NCBI GenBank assembly: GCA_947471745.1
Contig: CANJKZ010000929.1
Location: 1,234,001-1,298,000 of the forward strand
Origin: Closterium sp. Naga37s-1
Taxonomy: Eukaryota; Streptophyta; Zygnematophyceae; Desmidiales; Closteriaceae
Reading direction: 5' to 3'
Length of the DNA: 64,000 nucleotides
The notes under the pieces were generated by a model, which did not search any database, had not been told where the DNA came from, and saw nothing but the letters and a program-made list of their open reading frames with translations. Position numbers and translations under genes: made by a program. This document shows positions 48,410-57,529 of the stretch, in pieces; the stretch's first letter is position 1, and each line of letters starts with the position of its first letter.

Positions 48410-51400
48410 AGCAGCACCCCCAGCTCCAGCAGCGCCAACTCCAGTACCCTCAGAGGCACCAGCACCAGAGGCACCCTCAGCGCCAACACCCCCAGCAGCT
48501 CCAGCTCCAGCCGGACCACCAGAAGACGCAGCGGGTCCAGCTCCAGCACCCTCAGTAGCACCGACGCCCGCAGCACCACCAGCTCCAGTACGAGAAGCAC
48601 CCGCAGGCCCAGCAGCTCCAGTACTCCCAGTACGAGCACCTCCGGGACCCGCGGCACCAGCACCCTCAGCAGCAGCAGAACCTCCAGCACCCGCAGCACC
48701 TCCAGCTCCATCAGCTCGCCTCCAGCGCCGGGCAAACCACTCACGCAGCTCCTGTGGAGAGAGTAGCTCCCGCCGGGACGAAGATCCCGAAGAACCTCCT
48801 GGCCCAGCACCGCCAGACGCCACACGAGCAGGTCTAGTACCCTCAGACTCCGCACCCCTAGACGCAGCACCCCCAGGCTCAGCACCCCCAGACGCAGCAC
48901 CCCCAGGCGTAGCACCCCCAGGCTCAGTACCCCCAGGCGCAGCACCCCCAGAGTCAGCACCCCCAGGCTCAGCACCCCCAGAGTCAGCACCCCTAGACCC
49001 AGCACCTGCAGGCTCAACACCCCTAGCAGCACCAGAGTCAACAGCTACCTCGATAGGGTCGACTGCGTCTACCTGAGACACACCTGAGGGGGCAGGACCC
49101 TGAGGGGGGAGGGGGTCTACCGGAGGGGGACCTGGCGTAAGGAAGAGCGGCGGGGGGGGGAGGGACGCAGTGCGGTAGGGGAAGAGACGGTAGTAGGGAA
49201 CCGACTCGTCAAACGTGACGTCCTGGGAGGACAGAACACGGCGTGAGGTGGGGTGGTAGAACTGCCAGCCCGGCGCGTCAGGGGGGAAGCCAAGGAAGAC
49301 GCAGGGAACAGCACGAGGGGACAGCTTGTCCGCAGACAAGTCGCGGACAAACGCCCGAGATCCCCAGACACGGAACGCAGACGCATCGCCAACCTTCCCG
49401 GTCCACAGCAAAGCAGGGGAGGTCTCCGGCATGGAGTCCCAGGGCTGAAGGTTGATCTGATGCGCCGCGTACCGAACCGCAAACGGCCACAGAAAACGGG
49501 GGGCAGCCGCATGGACCATGGACGTACGAGCGACGTCCATGACCATGCCAATGCGGCGCTCAGCAATCCCATTTTGCTGCGGAGAGTCCGGAAGCGTGAA
49601 GGTCTGGCGGATGCCTCGTGCACGACAGAAGGCTCGCAGAAGGTCAGAGGAGAACTCTCCGCCTCTGTCAGAGTGCAGACGCAGAACAGGAAAGTCCGAG
49701 CCGAAACTCTCTCTGAGCTGGAGACGAGCTGCGCGGATCCAGGCGATCAACACCTCAGTGACCTCACCCTTGCTGCGCAAGGGGAAGACTGCGGTGTAAC
49801 GCGAGTAGTCGTCAACCACCAGCAGGAAGTAACGCTCGTGACCCTGTCCACGGACGCGGGCTGGGCCCCACACGTCCATGTGAAGCGTCTGCAGCGGAGC
49901 CTCTGTCGGAGGAAACTCGGAGGAGTGAGGAGCAGCTCGCTGCCGCCCCTCGACGCAGGGAACGCAGGTGGGGGCAGGCCCCGGAGGAAGGGGAGGGAGG
50001 GACCGGGGGAGACCAGAGACAAGGACACGGGAGGCCATGCCTCGAAGACGAGGCAGGGAGGGGTGACCAAGGCGGTGGTGCCAGAGGAGAGTCTGGTGAG
50101 ATAGGAGACGACACGAGCAGGGGGCAGACTCAGGACCAGACCTGGACGCCGCAGCAAACACCTGACCCGACGCGGCTACCTGAGCAGACTCAGCGACCGG
50201 AGGAGACTCAGTAGTCAGTGTGTACAGGCTCGACCCCGGCTGACGGGTAAACGTGACCAAGTGACGGCCCGTCCGAGCACAGGTACAGTGGGTCACTCGC
50301 TGACTCGCAGGAGTGAACTGGTGAACCCCTCCATCCTGGAGGTCAGCACCACTCACCAAGTTCGTAGAGAACGAGGGGAGGTAAAGACCCGACAGGGTGC
50401 CAGAAGGGGCCGTCGGACACGGTAGAACAGTGGAGAAGTGGGCAAGGACAGGACACCCAGAGGGGTCTGCCAGGGAGACTGCCACTGGCCGACTAAGCGG
50501 CGTAAGCGTGGTGCGGTCTCGAAAGAAGGAGCGGGAAGCACCCGAGTCAAGGGTGAAGGTGTGGGTGGCCGGAGCCGACGCGGTACCTGAGAGCGCAGAC
50601 TCACCAGCACCTGGGGCAGCAGGCTCACTGGCACCTAGAGCAGCAGCCTCACCAGCACCTAGAGCAGCAGCCTCAATGCCCGGGTCAGGCGGAAAACACC
50701 GGTAACAGTCACCCTCATCACTAATAGTTACAGCATACATTGCAGCAAGAATAGTATCATAATCAAGATCAAAGATCGCAACACCCGCCCTAAACAGCTC
50801 GCCCCAGCGAGGGATCTCAGTAGCGTCGGGGAACTGATGACGCCAAGCGTCCGTCAGGCGGCCGAAGCAGCGCTGGGTGGAGTGGGGACCCCCACACTGC
50901 TCACCCGTGCGGTCGCCTGTACGTAGAACGTAGGTATAGGGGCCAGCACCCCCACCCCGCTGACGAGCAGTGTACCACTCACGAAGCTGCTGGGGGGAAG
51001 GGGTCTCGCGAGTGCGCTGCTGCTGCTGCTGCTGGCGCTGACCACCACCGGAGCCGACCCTCTGCGAAGAGCCGCCCCGACCAGCTCCACCTCCGCCGCC
51101 GCTACCTCCACCACCGCCTCCACCTCCACCACCTCCGCTCGCACCGCCACCACCGCCGCCTCCTCCGCCTCCACTGCCGCCACTAGTGCCCCCACTCCCG
51201 CCACCACTCCCACCGCCACCCCCACCCCTTCCGCCGCCTCCACCGCCGCCTCCACCGCCCCCGCCAGCTCCTCTAGCGCCCTTGCCCCCCTTGCCCTTGC
51301 CTGAGCGGCGTCTCCCGCTAGGGGCAGACGCCGCGCCGACCGACTCAAGACCAACGAGGTCGGCCGCAGCAGCAGAGGCAACAGAGGGCAAGAGGGGGGA

Positions 51401-52072
51401 GGGGGAGCACCCCTCAAAGACAGGGGTACGAGGGTCACCACGAGAGGCTCCTACAGCGACTATACTCTTTTCTGCTGCTAGGAGGCGCTCCTCGAGGAGG
51501 TCAACGGTGAGGGTGGTGGGGCAAACAGAGAGGAAGTGGTCCCTGACCGAGCGAAGGGTGTCAGGGAGCCGGGTGACTATGTAGTAGAGGGTGATGTACA
51601 TAGGGGGGGGGTTCTTGGCGCAGAACTCAGCAGGAAGCGCAGCGCGGTAGCGAATGTCACTAGTGCGAAGGTGCGTAATGAGGTCAGCGACTGTGGGAAA
51701 AGCGGCGAGGTCAGGGAAGAGGTACGGCAGTATGAGGCGGCTAAGGGCAGCAGTGGCAGGGGAAGAGTAGCGTGCAACGACAGCGTCGTACAAGGTCTTA
51801 GCACTCTTGTACTGACTAAAATGCGCGCGCTCAGCGGTCGGTAAGTGGCGGCGTACAGCAAGGCGAGCAGCAGCATCGCGCATGGCCCACTGTGAGCGAA
51901 CAGTGGCGTCAGCATCAGCAGCAGGGGCAGGAGAGGCACCAGAGGTGAGGTCAAACAGAGAGAGACCGTCTGCCCTATCGCACTGTAGGAAAAGCTGCAG
52001 ATCATCTACCCAGACCTCAAAGTCAACAGCCCGACCCTCGGCGTCAAAGGTGAGAACACTGGGGGTGGCCAT
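48410..52072 (-). CDS. A6 gag-pol 5' part: gag, protease, integrase, linker
   Basis: Starts MATPSVLTFDAEGRAVDFEVW at 52072 and is open for 1221 codons to the Copia-D junction (then about ten residues into its LTR). Gag core with LFLQCDRADGLSLF and LYDAVVARYSS; poly-Gly tract 51.06-51.27 kb. The atypical finger (C-x13-C-x3-H-x4-C) lies at about 50.87-50.94 kb. Protease LDSGAS (Asp 509, codon 50546-50548). Integrase zinc segment HHRLGHPSLPRL near 50.06 kb with CVPCVEG; core MDVWGPAR near 49.87 kb, VVDDYSRY near 49.81 kb, HSDRGGEF near 49.67 kb, PQQNGIAERR near 49.57 kb. The linker holds GGAxPGGAxS pentamers (48.84-49.02 kb). No stop or frameshift is seen, unlike A3, A4, A5 and A7. Confidence 0.92.
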
Positions 52073-53100
52073 GACAGCAGTAGACTGGCAGAGAGAGCAG
52101 CGGGGTAGGGCAGTGCAGTGGCAGAGGCGCTGCTCTTACCAGGCAGGTGGGGCGGGCCGAGGCAGGCCGGCAGGGACAGGGCCGCGACTGCAGGGACTGC
52201 GGCGTCTCGGCTGCGGCGGCGTGGCGGCTCGGCGGCTCGGCGGCTCGGCGGCTCGGCTGCAGGGCGGCTCGGCGGCTCGGCGGCTCGGCAGCTCGGCGGC
52301 TCGGCGGCAAGGGCGGCTCGGCGGCTCGGCGGATCGGCGGTGACGGCGGCTCGGCTGCTCGACGGGGCCAGGAAGGGCGGCTGAGGGGCCGAGGAAGGGC
52401 GGCAGGGCCGCGAAGGGCGGCGACGGGGCCGCAAGGGGCGGCAACAAGGCCGCTGAAGGGCGGCGACGAGGCCGCTGAGGGGCGGCGACGGGGCCGCTGA
52501 AGGGCGGCGACGAGGCCGCGAAAGGGCGGCGACGGGGCCGCGGAAGGGCGGCAATGGGGCCGCTGAAGGGCGGCGACGGGGCCGCGGAGGGGCGGCGACG
52601 TGGCCGCTGAAGGGCGGCGACGAGGCCGTAAGGGGCGGTCGCGGGGCCGTGAGGGGCGGCGACGGGGCCGAAAGGGGCGGTCGCGGGGCCGTGAGGGGCG
52701 GCGACGGGGCCGTAAGGGGCGGTCGCGGGGCCGTGAGGGGCGGCGACGGGGCCGTAAGGGGCGGTCGCGGGGCCGTGAGGGGCGGCGACGGGGCCGTAAG
52801 GGGCGGTCGCGGGGCCGTGAGGGGCGGCGACGGGGCCGTAAGGGGCGGTCGCGGGGCCGTGAGGGGCGGCGACGGGGCCGTAAGAGGCGGTCGCGGGGCC
52901 GTAAGGGGCGGCGACGGGGCCGCTAAGGGGCCACGCGGGGCCTAGAGAGGGCAGCGACGGGGCCTGAGGGGCCGCTAAGAAGGGCGCGACGGGTCGCTAA
53001 GGGCGGGACACTAGGCGCGCTTCGGGCAGGGGCGGCACGCACCCCGGGTAGGAAAAAAAAATCTTGGTGGGCCCTAGGAACAGTTCCCACGAGGGAACCT
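52073..53100. repeat. A6 leader with 42-bp minisatellite (52630-52925)
   Basis: About seven 42-bp units of two 21-bp parts, GGCCGTAAGGGGCGGTCGCGG and GGCCGTGAGGGGCGGCGACGG. Flanks are looser GGCGGCTCGGCGG (52200-52330) and GGGCCGCTGAAGGGCGGCGAC (52370-52620) repeats. The primer-site end carries a run of A and GGTGGGCCC. Confidence 0.85.
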
Positions 53101-53111
53101 GCTCGATACCA
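53101..53111 (-). promoter_or_regulatory. A6 primer-binding site and hairpin
   Basis: Minus sense TGGTATCGAGC, with the same one-base loss as A4 and A5. Then GTTCCC-TCGT-GGGAAC and, further on, GGGCCCACC. Confidence 0.85.
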
Positions 53112-53242
53112 TGAGAAACTTAGAACGAGAAAATGTGTTGACTAAGGAATGAAAGTGATACAAATATGAAACCCTAGAATTGTGTACCCCTTAGTATCTA
53201 ACCCGCTACAGCCTACACAGGCTAGATCATATAAGTTTGACA
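53112..53242 (-). repeat. A6 5' LTR
   Basis: 131 bp, followed by TSD GACGC. Confidence 0.95.
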
Positions 53243-53247
53243 GACGC

Positions 53248-55100
53248 CGGACAAGGACGACGTCGAGATGGGAGGCAGAGGGAGGAGTAACGTCCTCGAC
53301 ATCGTCATCCTCGACGGCAAGCAGAGGGGTGGTCGTCGACGAGGAATCTGTCGGCGCGACAGCCGATTTCCGCGTCGAGACTGGGCCGTGCTCTACCCCT
53401 AGTCGCTGGTCTGCAGAAGCCGCCATCGCCGTCGGCAACCGGCAATGAGGAGAGCATTGGTACGTCGCCTTCGACCGACGCCGGCGGCCGACGGCCGACG
53501 TGATGACATACACCTCGGCAGCCAGGTGCAGAAGCCTTTGACGACAGGGGAGCGCCGGGCAAAGAAGTCCGCAGAGTAGTCGGCAGAGGAGTTGGCAGAG
53601 GAGCCAACGGCAGAGGAGAAGTTGGCAAGGGAGCTCACTATCGTGGATCAGCTCGACGATGGCGCGTCGAGTGACGTCGTAGAAGTCCCTGGTGTTGAGG
53701 AAGGGGAGCTGTTGGCAAGGGAGCAGTTTGACGACAGCGACGTGGTGGAGGTTTCGGTCGAAGAAGTAAAGCCGCGGCGTTCTACCCGCTCCAACCTCGG
53801 CAAGCCCGCAGATAAGTTGGGCTACCACGCTTGCCTACAGCCGACATCGTACAGCACGCTGCTCGACGGCGCAGAGGCCGACGTCAACCTGCCCATGCTC
53901 GACCCCGACGTGCACGCCAACCCGGAGCACCGCTGGGAAATTTTCAACATGACGGTGAAGGAGGCGTTGGCGAGCTGGAAGGGCAAGGCGGTGAAGGCCG
54001 CCATGGACGAGGAGATCAGGAGCCTCATCGCCAACGGGATGTGGGGCTGGTCGAGCATCCACGCAGTGTCAACATCATGAAGAACCATTGGGTGCTCATG
54101 ACGAAGTATCACGTCGATGACACGGTCGGTCGCGAGAAGACCCGCCTAGTTGTAAAAGGCTTCACGCAGGTGTACGGCGCTGACTATGACGAGACGTGCG
54201 CGCTGGTGGGGAGCTAAGTAACTTTGCGGATCTTCCTTAGCATCGTATCAGTCCTTGACCTGCACGTGATGCAGCTTGACATGAAGAACGCGTTCCTGCA
54301 GAGCAAGCTCGACCGCGTGCTCTACAATGTACCAGCCGAACGACTACAACGACGGGACCGGCTGAGTGTGCAAGCTGCTGAAGAGCCTTTATGGGCTGAA
54401 GTAGAGTCCGCTGCTTTGGTACCCGGCGCTCGACGCGGTGCTGACCGGCGCCGACTGGCAGAAGAGCCAGGTAGACGAGGCCCTCTACTTCAAGGTAGGT
54501 GCTGATGGAGTAACGTGCTGGGTGCTCGTCTACGTTGACGACATGCTCGCCGCCAGCAGCAGCCTCGCGATGCTAAAGGAGCTGAATGAGCTGCTGGAGG
54601 CCACCTTTGAGCTGCACGAAATCAGCCCGGACGAGAAGTATCTCGGGCTTGAAATCGTGCGCGACCGACCGGCGAGGAAACTGTGACTTCACTAGCAGGC
54701 CTACGTCGACAAGCTGCGTCGACGGTTCATTGACGAGGAGCAGACCGGTCGAGTGCCAAAGGCGCCGATCTTCGTCAACGCCTACGAAGAATTAGCTTTC
54801 GACGACGAGGAGGCACAGTCACGCAAAGTGGAGGAATACCGGCAGAAGGTCGGCTCACTGCAGTTCGCGGCAACCACGACAAGGCCGGACACTGCCTTCG
54901 CGCGCAGCAAATTGGGAAGATTCTCTGCAGCAGATGGTGAAGCGCGGGAAGATTCTCTGCAGTATATCCCGGCCACCGAGCAGCCGGCCGACTTTCTGAC
55001 GAAGGCGCTGCATTTTCCGGCTTTCAACCAGTGTTCCGTCGCAATCGGCCAAGCGCGTCTAGCCGATGTCGGCAACGGCGTTGACGAGGTGCAGCAGTAG
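53248..55100 (+). pseudogene. Copia-C linker, RT and RNase H remnant
   Basis: Plus strand. An acidic linker (VEEVKPRRSTRSNLGKPADKL near 53.77-53.82 kb) leads into RT: AMDEEIRSLIANGMW near 54.00-54.05 kb, a frame change, LVVKGFTQVYGADYDETCA, a stop, MQLDMKNAFLQSKLD near 54.27 kb, and YVDDMLAASSS near 54.53 kb. A stop follows RPARKL near 54.68 kb. In RNase H, FARSKLGRFS jumps to QYIPATEQPADFLTKALHFPAF (54.90-55.01 kb), so the middle is deleted. The frame ends near 55100. Non-functional. It matches the domains missing from the Copia-C fragment left of A6, but runs in the opposite direction. Confidence 0.75.
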
Positions 55101-55239
55101 GTGCCATGTGGACGGCGTGCTGTGTGTAGTGTGCACACCGAAGCATTATCCCCCATGTACTCTATCCCTCTGGGTTCTGTGTGTGGGTGCCCAAGCGTGA
55201 GCTGGGCAGGGGAATGTCGAAGAGAAAGGCCCCGCCCTC

Positions 55240-55890
55240 GCTTGGGCGCAGCCGGTCTCGCCGTCGACGAGAAGTCATCGACGAAGTGGTCGTCGAGTAG
55301 GCTTCTGGTGGTCGACAGAGGTGATGGTTGAGCAGGTCCTGCTCGACTGGATTCAGTCGAAACCTTCTACGGAAGTCTCTAGACGATGACATCGGTCGTC
55401 GATGAGTCCGTCCAGAGGCTCTGCACGACGAGTCTGTCGACGAGCTCTGCGGGACGAGTCCGTCGAGAGGCTCTGCGCGACGAGCTCATCTCGACGAACC
55501 AGGCGACCGAAGTTGCTCGACTGCGAAGGTCGCAAACATGCGCGAACTTCGCCTCAGGAGGTTTTTCGCGAAGTTAATATGCGGAACGGCATCACGTGCA
55601 CACATGCGCAGATGTTCACCTGCCTCTGCGGCGCTGGCAGACCACTACGGTGCAGCTTTGGCAAGCCGCTCTTCTGCTGCGCTGGCAGAGTTCGCCCTGC
55701 AGAGGGCTTGCTAGGTGTTGCAATGTCATATTGACTTCATGACTCATTGTAATCAATGTTCTTCTCAATTTCTAATGAAATTCTTGCCATATTTCTCTAT
55801 GAACACAGTAAGTAGTGAGAACGCACGGTCACTCGCACAACCCCGTGCCTTTCTCCGTAGTCCACTCCCGTTGTGTAGTGACTCTCCGCA
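55240..55890 (+). repeat. Copia-C LTR, plus orientation (start uncertain)
   Basis: From about 55390 to 55890 this is the reverse complement of 56448-57100. It ends GTGACTCTCCGCA, followed by TGGTGCGGTGAGCGTGG. It lies downstream of the Copia-C RNase H remnant, so it can serve as its 3' LTR. I could not fix where it begins between 55110 and 55400. Confidence 0.6.
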
Positions 55891-56447
55891 TGGTGCGGTG
55901 AGCGTGGAGGACGGGGTTCGATTCTTGCTGTTGGCGACTTCCTGTGCCCTAGTGGTGGGCCCTCCAAGCGATTGGAAGTGGACATTGGAATGGTCCGAAG
56001 TGGTCTCCCTAAGGGCTACATGTGTCGTCCTGGGGGGGAATGGGTGCGCTGACCCACCAAGGAAACATGTCGTTTTATCCTAGTTGGTTAGGGGACTTGA
56101 ATGCTAGCCCTGCACTTGTCGACGCCGCCTTCGTTGCGCGCCGGTCGAGGAGAGGCGCACACATCGTCCGCTGCAGCACGGGATGTCTGATGCTCGCGCG
56201 CCCACTGCACACGAGTTCCTAGGAGCAGCACCTCCATGTCTGCTCCACCGTACTCGCCATTCGTATGGCGTCTCCTAACATCAGCCAACCGTGCCTCCAA
56301 GCTATCCTCTACCGCGCCAGCCACTGCCTGGGTAGGCAACATGGTCTGAATGGGCTGCCGGCCTAAGAATGACTCAGGTAAGTGATACGTTGGGTACTAT
56401 TCTGAAGGTAATATGCGAGGCCGTCCATGCTCATCGCACCATGCGGA
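55891..56447. other. Spacer between inverted Copia-C LTRs
   Basis: 557 bp. Both ends begin, reading inwards, with TGGTGCGRTGAGCRTGG, which looks like a primer site plus leader shared by the two LTRs. A minus-strand frame of 84 codons (56342-56088, MLPTQAVAGAVEDSLEARL...) has protein-like composition but no family I recognise. A GGTTCGATTC string occurs at 55915-55924. Confidence 0.5.
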
Positions 56448-57201
56448 GAGTCACTATGCAACGGGAGTGGACTACGGAGGAGGGCACGGAGTTGTGCGAG
56501 TGATCATAGCGTTGTAATAGCGTTCTCACTACTTGCTGTGTTCACACAGAAGTTTGGCAAGAGTTTCACTAAGGAAATTGACAAGAACATTAGAGTACAA
56601 TGAGGCATGCAAGTCGATATGGTCAGAATGGCACTACAACACTAGCAAGCCCTCTATAGGGCGAACTCCGCCTGCACAGCAGAAGAGCGGCTTGCCAACG
56701 CTGCAGCAGGGCGGCCTTCCAGCGTTGCACCGCGGCGGTCTGCCAGCACTGCAAACGCATGTAAACTTCTCCGCATGTGCGCACCTACCAAGTAGGTGCA
56801 GGTAGACGGCCGCGCCGCCAGGCACATTGCGTAGGTGCCAGGTAGAACACCTATCGACGGTTTTGCCAGCCATGTATCGTTGAGCATGTGATGCCGTTTC
56901 GCGTGTCGACCTCACGAAAAAACTCATGGGCGACATTCGCACACACGTCGGATTTCGCAGTCGAGCAACTTGCGTCGACCAGCTCGACGATACCCTGTCG
57001 AACATCTTTCGCCGAGATGAGCTCGTCGAGTATAGCCCGTCGACCAGCGTCCTCGGCCGGCGATGTCGACCACATCCCGTCGAACAAGGTCTGCTCGACC
57101 AACTTCTCTGCAGAACCTCGTCGTCCAGACGACCTCGTCGACCTGCTTCCCGAAGTTGATGATGTCGAATTCTGCGGACAGTCGACGTCGTCTACTGCGG
57201 G
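56448..57201 (-). repeat. Copia-C LTR, minus orientation, cut by A7
   Basis: Close to 37275-38130 in the same orientation and inverted relative to 55390-55890. Begins (plus) TGCGGAGAGTCACTATGCAACGG and runs to the A7 insertion point at 57201. The remaining piece would lie beyond A7, outside the window. Confidence 0.7.
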
Positions 57202-57330
57202 TGTAAAGATTACGAGGGGAATGAATGCACTAGGAAACAGGTGGGTACAAGTAGGAAAACCTGAAAGTGTTGTACCCTATATTGTCAACCCCACTACAGC
57301 CTACACAGACTATAGCATATAAGTTTGACA
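57202..57330 (-). repeat. A7 3' LTR
   Basis: 129 bp. Minus sense starts TGTCAAACTTATATGC and ends GTAATCTTTACA. Confidence 0.9.
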
Positions 57331-57529
57331 CACCCCCATAGGCAAAGTGGGGGAGAACAAGAGATCACAAGACCAGTCAAGCAAAGCACAGTAAGCTCAG
57401 GGTGGATCACAACGTCACCACACATTCCGAGCACAAGTTCAAGGCCACAAGGCCAGTTCACATGCAAGAATATATATATAAAGGTAAACAAGCAAGTGCA
57501 GGTATAGATGGATCACAGTACAAGCAAGG

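Larger units (their letters stand above)
39250..53242 (-). mobile_element. A6: family A copia element, coding-intact before Copia-D entered
   Basis: LTRs of 131 bp (39250-39380 and 53112-53242), about two differences, TSD GACGC. Copia-D (41925-48409, TSD AGCAG) interrupts it; without that A6 is about 7.5 kb. Joined across the TSD, 52072 to 39595 is exactly 1996 codons including the stop, with no other break and a YVDD active site. A6 is the best candidate here for the autonomous family A source type. Confidence 0.95.

Noticed and set aside
52600-52945. Arg/Gly repeat proteins encoded by the 42-bp arrays
   Set aside because: The array lies in the untranslated leader of A6, reads opposite to gag, and the unit is conserved as DNA, not as a protein start with context.
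55890-55930. Possible tRNA or SINE: GGTTCGATTC (box B-like)
   Set aside because: The flanking bases do not pair as a T-arm and no A box or cloverleaf fits; left as chance or a very old remnant.
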